Below are positions 16,838 to 25,235 of a stretch of DNA of 64,000 nt, piece after piece. The DNA lies in NCBI GenBank assembly GCA_036389255.1, contig DASVQI010000006.1:372001-436000 (forward strand), given 5' to 3'. Below the pieces are notes generated by a model. The model had not been told where the DNA came from. It did not search any database and saw only the letters and a list, made by a program, of their open reading frames with translations. This DNA is from JACVRN01 sp036389255 (GTDB lineage: Bacteria > Acidobacteriota > Blastocatellia > Pyrinomonadales > Pyrinomonadaceae). The translations under genes and the position numbers were made by a program. How positions within the stretch are numbered: the first letter of the stretch is position 1; every line of letters begins with the position of its first letter.

Positions 16838-18094
16838 ATGCATCGAGAAATTGCAGTTGTAGATTATGATTGCCTTACCCCGGCCGGGTTGAGTATTGAG
16901 GCCTCATGGAAAAATCTAGTCAACAACCGAAGCGCGATTGGCAAAATAGATCGCTATGATCCGGGTGCTGAGACGCTTTTCGGTGTCTCTGCCATACAGT
17001 ATGGCGGTCAACTTCCAGCCTCTTTTGATAATCTGGCTGGTTCTGCCGAGGTATTCAAGAAATGGAGCGAGCCGAGCTATCATGCCGTTAAGACTTTAAC
17101 CAGAATGATTCTTAAGCGGCTTGATTTCAATATAGCGCAGCATAATCCACAAAGAATCGCCTTTTTGGGAGGCACGGCGTTGACCTCTCAAATCTCCAGA
17201 GACGTTCTCACCAAGACGCAAAAGGCCGATTCAAAATACATTTTGAATCAATGCCAGAACATTCCCTTGTCCATTGCGGCCAGCGAATTCGGGATGCAAG
17301 GGCCTTGCTTCAGCGTAGGAAGCGCCTGCGCATCGAGTGGCCATGCGATCCTGCTTGCCTGCCAGTTTATCGAAGCGGGAATTGTTGATTGCGCCATCGT
17401 CGTCGGCTACGAATTCCCCCTCATGCCATTCTCCGTCGGCGGACTGGATTGGGTGAATGCTCTCTATCGCAGGGACGAACCGGAGGACAGGGCTTATGAC
17501 GACTCTTCGGTGGCGAGTAGGCCGTTCTCAAAAGACCGGCGAGGGTTTGTCCTTTCGGAAGGGGCCGGGGCCGTCTTTCTCTCCGACATAGCTTATGTTC
17601 GTGATCGGGATTGGCCCGTCAAGGGAATTATCAGGGGTGGGTACATGAATTCCGATGCTGACCATCTGACCCGAGCGTCCATGCAGAATGTTTCGCTTTG
17701 CATGGAGTCCGCCATTAAAGATGCGCGATGTAACAAGGAAGACATTGATGCAATCAATGCACATTCCACCTCTACTCCTATTGGCGATGCAGTTGAGCTG
17801 AAGGCGCTCCACACGGTCTTCGGAGAGCAGATGAAACGGACTCCCGTTGTGGCTAACAAATCACAACTGGGTCATTCTCTCGGCGCTTCTTCAATCCTCG
17901 GACTAAATCTGGCGCTGGAAGGGATGACCCGGAGCACCCTTCTTCCCACACTCAACCATATACCTGATCCTTCGTTACCCGAAGCCATAATACCTACGGA
18001 ATCCATGGAGTACCGTCACGATATTACTCTTCTGAACTCATTCGGGTTCGGAGGAACGAATGTCTCTCTTGTCGTAGAAGGCCGTCCTGCGTGA
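16838..18094 (+). CDS. Beta-ketoacyl-ACP synthase, FabF/KAS II type
   Basis: 418 aa from the ATG at 16838, which has AGGTGA just upstream; an in-frame ATG at 16823 is less likely. It is a full thiolase-fold condensing enzyme with intact triad: Cys164 in GSACASSGHA, His309 in NAHSTSTPIGD and His346 in NKSQLGHSLGASS with its Lys. The C-terminus has NSFGFGGTNVSLV. It would condense an acyl group with malonyl-ACP. Its place immediately before an ACP gene points to a dedicated chain-extension system and not to housekeeping fatty-acid synthesis. Sequence alone cannot tell whether it prefers long-chain or polyketide-like substrates. Confidence 0.92.
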   Translation: MHREIAVVDYDCLTPAGLSIEASWKNLVNNRSAIGKIDRYDPGAETLFGVSAIQYGGQLPASFDNLAGSAEVFKKWSEPSYHAVKTLTRMILKRLDFNIAQHNPQRIAFLGGTALTSQISRDVLTKTQKADSKYILNQCQNIPLSIAASEFGMQGPCFSVGSACASSGHAILLACQFIEAGIVDCAIVVGYEFPLMPFSVGGLDWVNALYRRDEPEDRAYDDSSVASRPFSKDRRGFVLSEGAGAVFLSDIAYVRDRDWPVKGIIRGGYMNSDADHLTRASMQNVSLCMESAIKDARCNKEDIDAINAHSTSTPIGDAVELKALHTVFGEQMKRTPVVANKSQLGHSLGASSILGLNLALEGMTRSTLLPTLNHIPDPSLPEAIIPTESMEYRHDITLLNSFGFGGTNVSLVVEGRPA

Positions 18095-18179
18095 AGTGGT
18101 CGGGGAAGATTCGTCAGCGGCCAAAGAGAACAATTAGTCCCGTAGAACAGTGAGAGTTGAGCGGAAAGGAGTCGCGCGT

Positions 18180-18458
18180 ATGTCGAATGTACAAAGCAAC
18201 GAAATGATGATTAAGGACATTCTCTGGCAATCGCTGAGAGGCGGCAATTACAACATCACAGAATTACAGGAGCAGTTAACGGCCAACACCCGTTTTGATG
18301 ATGCGGGACTGGACAGCCTGGACATCGTAGATTTTTTCCTCCGCGTGCAAGATGAGTTCGAGATCAAGTTGCGCGAAGAGGATTATGCCAAGCTGGCTAC
18401 GATCAACGACGTGCGGACATACCTCGAAGAGCATAAGGGTTTACCGACCAGTCAATAG
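18180..18458 (+). CDS. Acyl carrier protein (first of two)
   Basis: 92 aa from the ATG at 18180, preceded by an AAAGGAG Shine-Dalgarno. It has the acidic four-helix ACP pattern and the phosphopantetheine site DAGLDSLDIVDF (Ser46). It lies 85 bp after the ketosynthase and 37 bp before the radical SAM gene, so all three are probably one operon. It is a discrete type II carrier and would hold the growing or radical-modified acyl chain. Confidence 0.9.
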   Translation: MSNVQSNEMMIKDILWQSLRGGNYNITELQEQLTANTRFDDAGLDSLDIVDFFLRVQDEFEIKLREEDYAKLATINDVRTYLEEHKGLPTSQ

Positions 18459-18495
18459 ACCTTGCTCTGAACGTGGCACCATGAAGGAGGCTGTC

Positions 18496-19536
18496 ATGAG
18501 CTTTACGGAATTTTTGCGCATCCCCGAAGTGTCGCAGCGCTATCAGAAAGTAAAAAAATACTTTTACCTTCGAGAGTCGGCCTACGATGTGACAAGCGTG
18601 TGTCAGTTAAGATGCGAAGGTTGCTATTACTTTGAGGGCGACAAGTATAAAGTCAAAGATAATAGAGATCCCGATGCATGGAAAGCCTTCTTCGAGAAGG
18701 AGAAGGAGAGGGGAATTACTTATGTGGTCTTGGCCGGGGCCGAGCCTGCCCTGGTGCCGCAAATGCTCAAGGCTTGCTATTCGGTGATTCCGTTCGGCAG
18801 CATAGCCAGCAACGGCCTGAAGGGAATAGACCGGGACATCGGATACAGAATACACCTCTCCGTGTGGGGGGACAGCACCGGCGACCCTGTGTATCGCAGG
18901 TACTCTAGCGGCAGGCCGGGCCCCAATTGTCTACCTATTCAGTTAAAGAACTACAAGAATGATGACCGTGTCATCTTCGTCTATACTTTCAATCATGAGA
19001 ATGCAAATCAACTGGACGAGGTGATTAACATGATTCGCGGCGAAGGCCACAAACTGACCTTCAACGTCTTCAGTGATCCGCTGCTGAACAGCTCACCTCT
19101 TAAGCTACGCGACACTTTGCAGAAGACCCGTGAAAAGATGATTGATGCAATGGAGAAATATCCCGACACGGTTCTCTACTCCTACTATAATGCTGAAGTT
19201 CATACCAATGAAAAGAGCCTGGAACAACAGTTCGGTTGTATATATCCCAGAGCGCAACAGGCTGCGGGCAAAGCGGCTATAGGTATTAGTAATACTTTTA
19301 GAAGCTACCGAACCGATTTAACCCACACAACGCAGACGGACTGCTGTGTCCCGGATACGAACTGTGAGGATTGCAGGCATTATGCCGCGGGCAGTGCAAT
19401 CGTTAGCTCACGGTTGAGTATGCATATTGACTCGGAGAGTAAATTCCGGGCTTGGCTGGATTACGTTGATACTTACTTGGCGGTCTGGGTTTTAGGCTAC
19501 CAGAGAGGCGAGAATCTATATAAGTATTCCGCTTAG
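18496..19536 (+). CDS. Radical SAM enzyme with extra C-terminal cysteine motif
   Basis: 346 aa from the ATG at 18496, which has AAGGAGG 5 nt upstream (the ATG at 18481 lies before that site). The CxxxCxxC cluster-binding motif is CQLRCEGC (Cys36, 40, 43), followed by the partial-barrel elements VVLAGAEPALVP and SNGLKG. A second cysteine group, Cys283/284, Cys290 and Cys293 (DCCVPDTNCEDC), may bind an auxiliary iron-sulfur cluster as in SPASM/twitch-type enzymes. Placed between two ACP genes, its substrate could be an ACP-bound acyl chain (inference). I cannot assign a known reaction. Confidence 0.85.
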   Translation: MSFTEFLRIPEVSQRYQKVKKYFYLRESAYDVTSVCQLRCEGCYYFEGDKYKVKDNRDPDAWKAFFEKEKERGITYVVLAGAEPALVPQMLKACYSVIPFGSIASNGLKGIDRDIGYRIHLSVWGDSTGDPVYRRYSSGRPGPNCLPIQLKNYKNDDRVIFVYTFNHENANQLDEVINMIRGEGHKLTFNVFSDPLLNSSPLKLRDTLQKTREKMIDAMEKYPDTVLYSYYNAEVHTNEKSLEQQFGCIYPRAQQAAGKAAIGISNTFRSYRTDLTHTTQTDCCVPDTNCEDCRHYAAGSAIVSSRLSMHIDSESKFRAWLDYVDTYLAVWVLGYQRGENLYKYSA

Positions 19537-19774
19537 CCTGCTCCGGGCATCCGGTTAGCGTTGCGAGCATCATCCTGTTGATGGCGAACCAAACCACTGG
19601 GCTGTAACAGCCGCGCGTTGAAAGATGCGCTAACCCAGATGCTTCTGCTGGAGGAAAGTAAGCTTCATTATGTCGCGTCCAAGAGCACTGAAAGCGGGTT
19701 CTGCCATGATAAGAGAAGACAGGGGCGGGGTACGTTGACGCATACTTAATAGAGCAGCTGCTAAGGAGGTTGTC

Positions 19775-20038
19775 TTGACTGAGGCAGAAATATTCCAGAA
19801 GACGGTACAGCATATGGGTGAGTACCTTGAGCGGGACATAGTTCATTTGTCAATGGACTCCCGCCTCGACGCTATCGCGCCAGACATGGATTCTCTCAAG
19901 CTTTTTGAAATGATTCTCTACCTGGAGGACTGCTTCAATGTTGATTTCGATCAGTCTTCGCTCGGTAACATCGAGACTATGCGAGACCTTGTTACCTATA
20001 TTGAGTCTATGCTCTCCGTTAAGGACGCTACTGTCTAG
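19775..20038 (+). CDS. Acyl carrier protein (second), TTG start
   Basis: 87 aa. The start is a TTG at 19775, supported by a perfect AAGGAGG (19763-19769) 5 nt upstream; no ATG fits. It has an ACP fold with phosphopantetheine site PDMDSLKLFEM (Ser40) and acidic helices II-III (YLEDCFNVDFD). It is clearly different in sequence from the ACP at 18180, so the two carriers probably serve different enzymes. It lies 238 bp downstream of the first radical SAM gene and before the second. Confidence 0.88.
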   Translation: MTEAEIFQKTVQHMGEYLERDIVHLSMDSRLDAIAPDMDSLKLFEMILYLEDCFNVDFDQSSLGNIETMRDLVTYIESMLSVKDATV

Positions 20039-20075
20039 CCCTGCGTCCTAATCGAATGGGAAATGACGGCAATCT

Positions 20076-20195
20076 ATGAAAGGGCTTGAAGACTTTCTCC
20101 GTCTGTTTCCCGGTATCTCTCTCAAGAGTCGTGTTCTGGTCTTCGCGCTCGGCGGTAACCCTGCCAAAGCGATGGCAGCCGGAGAAAGCGTCTAA
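20076..20195 (+). CDS. Possible 39-aa small protein in the lipid cluster
   Basis: An ATG-initiated frame of 39 codons lies in the 197-bp gap between the second ACP and the B12-type radical SAM gene. It encodes an amphipathic start (MKGLEDFLRLFPG), a short hydrophobic strand (SRVLVFALGG) and a small-residue tail. The ribosome-binding site is weak. It could be a spurious frame or a remnant. Confidence 0.25.
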   Translation: MKGLEDFLRLFPGISLKSRVLVFALGGNPAKAMAAGESV

Positions 20196-20235
20196 CCAAT
20201 AACTGTCGGTCATCTGGTATGAAGAGGAGTCAATA

Positions 20236-21774
20236 ATGGCCCTGACACAACATCCTAAAGTTCTCTGTATCCAACTCAGTTTTCACGAGGACTATCGTGA
20301 CGCGGGCGCTTTGGCTAGCACTTATAATGACGGCATCTACTACATAGCCTCATTTCTTCAGGAACAGTTTCCGGGTATTCATATTGATATGTGCCAGATG
20401 TTCTGGGGCGAGAATCCCGATGACTACTTACTGGAGACCTATGATTACATAATGATTTCCTGCCTGGCGACCATGTTCTGGTCGAATAAGCCCACGCTGG
20501 AATTGATTCGACGGCGCAAGAAGAAGTCCTGCAAAGTCATCATCGGAGGGCCGCACGCATCCTTCGCACCTTACGAAGTCCTGGAATACAGCGACTTCGC
20601 CATCCTGGGTGAAGGAGAGTTCCCGGCCGCGCAGCTGATTTCCTGCCTTGAGTCGGGTGGTGACCTCGGAGAGGTGGATAATCTCTGTTATCTGGCGGAG
20701 GATAATACGCTCGTCTTCAACAAAAGCGTCCATTATGGGTCTATTGATAACATGATAAATCCCGCGCTGCTGGCTTCCGAGCGTCGCGGAAAGCTTCAGT
20801 GGGCTGCGGTTTCGATGTCGCGTGGCTGCCCATTCAGTTGTTCCTTCTGTTATTCCATACGCATTCTGGGACGCCAGTTTCGCCCCAAGAGCGTGGAGAT
20901 GATACGCGAGGAGTTGCAGGGAATTGAGAAGCAGATAAACTCCCGCCGCTTCTATGTCTCCGACATCAACTTCGCCACCAGAAAGGACTTTTGTCACTCA
21001 GTCGCGGACGCTGTGCGCGACCTCAATTATAAGTTCATTGCGATGACCAGAATTGAGCTGGCGGATGATGTTGAACTGCTGCGTGATCTCAAGAGCGCGG
21101 GGTTTGAGGATTACTACATCGGTGTCGAGTCCGAGCAGCCCAAGGTTCTCAACACCTTCAACAAGAAGTGCGATGTCTCACAACAGACGGAGCGATTGCA
21201 AAGATTAGCCGAAGAGGATATCTACATTCAGTCGGGAATTATGTTTGGCCTCGATATACAGGATGAAGCGTCCATTGAATACAGCGCCCGCTGGTGTGCA
21301 GAGGCCCGTATCCCACACCCGATTTTTATGTGTTTGGCAGAATATCCTTTCCAGAAACTCTTATTTGGCACGCGCCAAGACATAGAGGATCATCGAATCA
21401 TCATCGGCGGGCCAACCTATCAGCACTACTCCTATGTGGGGCTGTTCCCGCGACATATGCGCCCGAGCGTTTTACAGAAGAAGATACTTGAGGCTTACGA
21501 CATCTTCTTCACGCGCGCCTTTGAGATTGAGACCCGACCGCAGAGGCGCATGCGCCTGAAGAATCATAGCCGATGCGTCAAGCCGGGCAATGACGGGATG
21601 TTGAAGCACATACGCTTTCTTGAGGAGATTGAAAGACCTTATTACACGAGCCAGGGGAGATTAAAAGAAGACCTCCTGAAGTCTGATTTTGAAGGCAAGT
21701 ACGGTGAGCTTAAGGAAAGACTCAGCAGAGCCGTCAAGATTGAAGAACCACCCGTCAAAATTCATAACCTGTGA
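20236..21774 (+). CDS. Radical SAM protein with N-terminal B12-binding-like domain
   Basis: 512 aa; the ATG has GAGGAG 6 nt upstream. Residues 1-150 form a Rossmann-like cobalamin-binding-type domain (KVIIGGPHASFAPYEVL, FAILGEGEFPA) but lack the DxHxxG base-off motif. The radical SAM barrel follows with CPFSCSFC (Cys198, 202, 205), then GVESEQPKVLNTFNK and SGIMFGLDIQDEAS. The C-terminal ~110 residues are charged and family-specific. This class includes methyltransferases and C-C bond-forming enzymes acting on lipids and natural products, for example in hopanoid and tetraether pathways; the reaction here is unknown. It overlaps the next gene by 4 nt, indicating translational coupling to the acyl-AMP ligase. 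Confidence 0.88.
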   Translation: MALTQHPKVLCIQLSFHEDYRDAGALASTYNDGIYYIASFLQEQFPGIHIDMCQMFWGENPDDYLLETYDYIMISCLATMFWSNKPTLELIRRRKKKSCKVIIGGPHASFAPYEVLEYSDFAILGEGEFPAAQLISCLESGGDLGEVDNLCYLAEDNTLVFNKSVHYGSIDNMINPALLASERRGKLQWAAVSMSRGCPFSCSFCYSIRILGRQFRPKSVEMIREELQGIEKQINSRRFYVSDINFATRKDFCHSVADAVRDLNYKFIAMTRIELADDVELLRDLKSAGFEDYYIGVESEQPKVLNTFNKKCDVSQQTERLQRLAEEDIYIQSGIMFGLDIQDEASIEYSARWCAEARIPHPIFMCLAEYPFQKLLFGTRQDIEDHRIIIGGPTYQHYSYVGLFPRHMRPSVLQKKILEAYDIFFTRAFEIETRPQRRMRLKNHSRCVKPGNDGMLKHIRFLEEIERPYYTSQGRLKEDLLKSDFEGKYGELKERLSRAVKIEEPPVKIHNL

Positions 21775-23468
21775 GCGCCAAAAGTTATACGACCGTACTG
21801 CACACCTATCTGGATAGCCTCGAGTCTAACCCGAGCGGTCTTGCCTTGCGAACCGTCACACGGTCAGGCGAAACCAGCGAATTGTCTTATAACGATTTGT
21901 ACCAATTCGCTGGTCGTGTGGTGAACGGGTTCAAAGAGCTGGGCATCAAGCCGGGAGATTGCCTTGTCGTCGGCATGGCCACCTGTCCCGAACTCTTCGC
22001 GCTCTACCTGGGCGCGCTCTTCTACAGAGTCATTCTACTAATTGAGCCTGTTCCCCGCGTCAGCCGTGAGAAGGAGCTAACTTATTCCCGGCTCGATTCT
22101 CTACTGAAGCAGATAGGGGCTCGCTATCTGATTATACGGGAAAGCACGGCGGAAGCGCTGGGGCCGCAGTTTGCGAACCGGTTACTGACCATTGAGCGCA
22201 TACTGAATTGCGCCGAAGCGAGCGAACCGGCACTGATGGCACAGGGAGATGATATAGCGCATCTTCAACTCTCCTCCGGTTCGACCGGAAAGCGTAAAAT
22301 CGCCATCATTCGTCATCGTAATATAGTTGCGAACATTAGCGGCATCGGCACTGCGATTAAGCTGCGAGCGGAAGACAATCTAGCCTTCTGGCTCCCGTTG
22401 TTTCATGACATGGGGCTGATTGCCGTCTCGTGTTCGATTTACTGGCAACGGCACATGACCGTGACAGACCCTTCAAACTTTGTGCGCAATCCAATCCGGT
22501 TTTGGTTACAGTTAATAAGTCAATACAGGGCGACGATTACTGCCGCGCCGAACTCGGCCTATGAAGCCTGTGCGCGTCTGGCGGCCATGCGAAAGTTTGA
22601 AGACCTGGATTTGTCATCCTGCCGGGCGGCTTTCTGGGGGGCTGAATTAATTCACCCTCAAACGCTCCAGCGCTTTCATGATGCCTTTGCCCCGTATGGT
22701 TTTCGCAAAGAAGCAAGCCTGCCAGTCTACGGACTGGCAGAAGCCACCTTGGCCGTCACGGTGAGCAATGTCGAGAGCGCGCCCGTCATAGATAGAAGAG
22801 ATGCGAATCTGATTGAGGCCGAGCGCAGTAACGAGATTGACAAAGGCTCAGCCGGACGTCAGGTTGAGGTCGTCTGCGTCGGTTCGCCTCTGTTAAATCA
22901 TAAGCTCAGGATTGTGGACGCTCAGAAGCAATCTTTAGCCGAAGGCGTAGTGGGAGAGATAGAGGTGGCCGGGCCGAGCGTCGTTGACGGCTTCTGGGAC
23001 TATCCAAATGAGGTTGACCCGCGCCCGTCCACGGATGCTTATCTGTCTACGGGCGACTTGGGTTATATACGCGGCGGAGAACTCTATGTGATAGGAAGAA
23101 AGAAGGAAATCATTATTGTCAGAGGCGAAAACTTCATTCCGGAAGAGGTGGAAGCCTGCGCCGATAAGATTGTCAATAGCGGTATTCAGAAGGGTATCGC
23201 CGCTGTCGGAATAGAGAACACAAGCAGCAAGACCGAAGCGGTTCACATCCTCATAGAGAGCCGCACCCTCCCCGTACCTGATAGCTTCTCTCTAGAAGAG
23301 AGGATTCGGACTGCCCTTGCTGAGACTCTGGGTCTAAATGGCGTGGCCATTCACTGGGTTGCCAAAGGGACGATTCCTAAAACAACAAGCGGAAAGATTC
23401 AACGTTTTCGCTGCCGGGAACTGGCAGAGGCTGGATTGCAAGTGGGTGCTGGCCGGAATATCAAATGA
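21771..23468 (+). CDS. Fatty-acyl-AMP ligase (FAAL) family enzyme
   Basis: 565 aa from a GTG whose last two bases form the TGA stop of the preceding gene (GTGA overlap). It is an ANL-superfamily adenylating enzyme: P-loop LQLSSGSTGKRKIAIIRH, FAAL-like FWLPLFHDMGLIA, AAPNSAYEACARL, AFWGAEL and PVYGLAEATLAVT, ATPase motif STGDLGYI and hinge IGRKKEIIIVRGENF. FAALs activate a fatty acid as acyl-AMP and load it onto a phosphopantetheinyl carrier. Two ACPs in this cluster are natural acceptors, so the gene likely supplies the starter acyl chain or recaptures a free acid. There is no C-terminal carrier domain. Confidence 0.9.
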   Translation: MSAKSYTTVLHTYLDSLESNPSGLALRTVTRSGETSELSYNDLYQFAGRVVNGFKELGIKPGDCLVVGMATCPELFALYLGALFYRVILLIEPVPRVSREKELTYSRLDSLLKQIGARYLIIRESTAEALGPQFANRLLTIERILNCAEASEPALMAQGDDIAHLQLSSGSTGKRKIAIIRHRNIVANISGIGTAIKLRAEDNLAFWLPLFHDMGLIAVSCSIYWQRHMTVTDPSNFVRNPIRFWLQLISQYRATITAAPNSAYEACARLAAMRKFEDLDLSSCRAAFWGAELIHPQTLQRFHDAFAPYGFRKEASLPVYGLAEATLAVTVSNVESAPVIDRRDANLIEAERSNEIDKGSAGRQVEVVCVGSPLLNHKLRIVDAQKQSLAEGVVGEIEVAGPSVVDGFWDYPNEVDPRPSTDAYLSTGDLGYIRGGELYVIGRKKEIIIVRGENFIPEEVEACADKIVNSGIQKGIAAVGIENTSSKTEAVHILIESRTLPVPDSFSLEERIRTALAETLGLNGVAIHWVAKGTIPKTTSGKIQRFRCRELAEAGLQVGAGRNIK

Positions 23469-23552
23469 GTGCCTCCTTGTTTGCCGGGCCATCGTTCATC
23501 TAACGCATCCGGACGCCGCCTCTATTTCCTAATTGTCCTGCTACTACATCAA

Positions 23553-24542
23553 TTAAAACCGCAACAGGACTGCCGCCCAGTGGAAACCTGCTCCAAAGGA
23601 GGTTAGGAGCACCAGATCGCCTTTAACTATCAGCCCCTTCTTTCGAGCCTCCCAGAGCGCCAGAGGGATAGAGGCCGAACCTGTGTTGCCGTACTCCTGA
23701 ATGTTTATATAAAACTTACTAAAAGGCAGTCTCAGCGCCTTGGACACCGCTTGGATAATCCGCAGGTTTGCCTGATGAGGAACCACCAGCGCGAGGTCTT
23801 CAATGGTGAAGCCGCCTTTGGCCAGCACTTGCCGCGCGGCCTCGCTCATCCTTCGCACGGCCTCTTTGAATAGCTCATGCCCGTTCATAATCACATGCTG
23901 ATGCTCCCCGCTTTGTGCCGCTTCCAAAGTAAACGGGTATCTGGTTCCTCCAACCTTCATCATGAGAATATCCGCGCGGCTGCCGTCAGTGCCGGCAACG
24001 ACTGAGATAATTTCCGCAATCCCGTTGCCCGACCCGATGATAGCGGCGGCGGCTCCATCCCCGAAGAGAACGGATGTATTCCTATCCTGCCAGCTTATCA
24101 ACCGGCTCAAGAGCTCCACTCCAATAACGAGAACGCGCCCGACGCCGAAGTTAACACGCGCGCGCGCGATGTCCAGAGCTTGAAGAAATCCTGCGCAGCC
24201 GCTACTTCCTAAATCATAAGCGGGAATTTCTCGTGCGCCGAGTAGATGCTGTACGAAGGAAGCAGTGTCGGGAATATAAACTTCCGGAGTGTCGGTCGTA
24301 ACTATGATTTCATCTATCTCTTCAGGGCCTAATCCAACTTCATCCAGAGCACAACGCGCCGCCGCCACCGCCATACTCGCGGTGCTCTCCCCAGCCGCCG
24401 CAAAATGCCGCCGTTCAATTCCTGTACGGGTCTTAATCCACTCGTCAGATGTGTCCACATACTTGGCCCACTCTTCATTGCTCATCACCCTCTCGGGTAC
24501 ATAAGCCCCCAGCCCCAACAGACGAATATGTGCGTCACTCAT
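23553..24542 (-). CDS. 3-oxoacyl-ACP synthase III (FabH-type)
   Basis: 329 aa, the standard KAS III length. Complete catalytic triad: Cys116 in LGSSGCAGFLQ, His256 in VVPHQANLRI and Asn286 in YGNTGSASIPL. The N-terminus IRLLGLGAYVPERVMSN is typical of the family. It is convergent with the FAAL gene (84 bp gap) and divergent from the SnoaL-like gene. KAS III enzymes prime chains from acyl-CoA; related family members also perform condensation or transfer reactions in lipid and natural-product pathways. It carries no FabD/FabG neighbours, so it appears to be part of the specialised cluster. Confidence 0.92.
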   Translation of the reverse strand: MSDAHIRLLGLGAYVPERVMSNEEWAKYVDTSDEWIKTRTGIERRHFAAAGESTASMAVAAARCALDEVGLGPEEIDEIIVTTDTPEVYIPDTASFVQHLLGAREIPAYDLGSSGCAGFLQALDIARARVNFGVGRVLVIGVELLSRLISWQDRNTSVLFGDGAAAAIIGSGNGIAEIISVVAGTDGSRADILMMKVGGTRYPFTLEAAQSGEHQHVIMNGHELFKEAVRRMSEAARQVLAKGGFTIEDLALVVPHQANLRIIQAVSKALRLPFSKFYINIQEYGNTGSASIPLALWEARKKGLIVKGDLVLLTSFGAGFHWAAVLLRF

Positions 24543-24614
24543 AAAAACCTCGGTTATCGCCTTCGTTCTATTTTTGCTGCGTTAAGCTAAGCCGTGTGTA
24601 CGACAGAAAGTCAG

Positions 24615-24643
24615 TTGACAGTTCTCGTCATGCCAGTCATATC
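24615..24643 (+). promoter_or_regulatory. Candidate sigma-70 promoter for the SnoaL-like gene
   Basis: TTGACA (24615-24620), a 17-bp spacer and CATATC (24638-24643). It points towards the gene starting at 24771 and lies in the divergent region after the FabH start codon. The -10 is weak. Confidence 0.35.
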
Positions 24644-24770
24644 CAGTGGTGAGGACAATATTTATTGAGTCCGGCAAACTGCGTAAGAACATCACCGCTG
24701 GCACATGTCCATCTACTGCGTCTATACTTGTTCATCTGTCCTGAGAAACTCCTTGTAGGTGAATACGATA

Positions 24771-25208
24771 ATGCCAGATGCCTTATCACCGAAGCAGAAG
24801 GCGGCGAGACTCGCCAATCTGGAAGAGCATCTTGATGCCGAGAATGCTCATGACCTGGCCCGCATCATGAAGACTTACGGGCAAAACCCTGTGGTCGTCA
24901 TCAACGGCAATACCTTCAATCACCTGCAAGCCATACACGCGTTTCATGAGAAGTTCGGTTTCGGTCAGCATGGGAGCTTTACTAATCTGCGCGTACAAGA
25001 GAAGCAACGCTATATCTGTGATGATGCAATCATACTGGAGGCCATATTGAGCGGCAAGCAGATGGCTGCATGGCAGGGCATTGCCTCTACGGGGCGAGAC
25101 TTTGAGATTCCGGTCTGTACCGTTTACACATTTGATGAAGACGGAAAACTCGCGGGCGAACGCGTGTATTTCGACTCCGCACTCTTAATAAGCCAACTTA
25201 GAAGTTAA
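24771..25208 (+). CDS. SnoaL/NTF2-like fold protein
   Basis: 145 aa from the ATG at 24771 with AGGTGA 8 nt upstream; a GTG at 24759 is an alternative. The pattern is NTF2-like cone fold: helical ANLEEHLDAENAHDLARIMKTYG, then VVINGNTFNHLQAIHAFHEKFG, strands with VQEKQRYICDDAIILEAILSG, WQGIASTGRDFEIPVCTVYTFD and ERVYFDSALLI. This resembles ester-cyclase/SnoaL-type proteins that cyclise or hydrolyse polyketide-like substrates, though many members have other roles. It is divergent from FabH and convergent with the desaturase (27 bp gap). Confidence 0.75.
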   Translation: MPDALSPKQKAARLANLEEHLDAENAHDLARIMKTYGQNPVVVINGNTFNHLQAIHAFHEKFGFGQHGSFTNLRVQEKQRYICDDAIILEAILSGKQMAAWQGIASTGRDFEIPVCTVYTFDEDGKLAGERVYFDSALLISQLRS

Positions 25209-25235
25209 GCCAGCGTCAATTATCAAAGCCTTTAA

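Noticed and set aside
16610..16843. Minus-strand 77-aa frame (MHDFHLHYLLKKG...)
   Set aside because: It lies in the upstream region of the plus-strand ketosynthase and overlaps that gene's start; there is no ribosome-binding site and no domain resemblance. Probably chance.
19537..19774. Short ORFs in the gap between the first radical SAM gene and the second ACP
   Set aside because: Frames of 20-36 codons exist, but none has a Shine-Dalgarno at a sensible distance; the strong AAGGAGG belongs to the ACP start.
20236..21774. Assignment of the B12-type radical SAM enzyme as a ladderane, hopanoid or tetraether enzyme
   Set aside because: Several families share this architecture and no family-specific motif was recognised, so a specific reaction is not supported.
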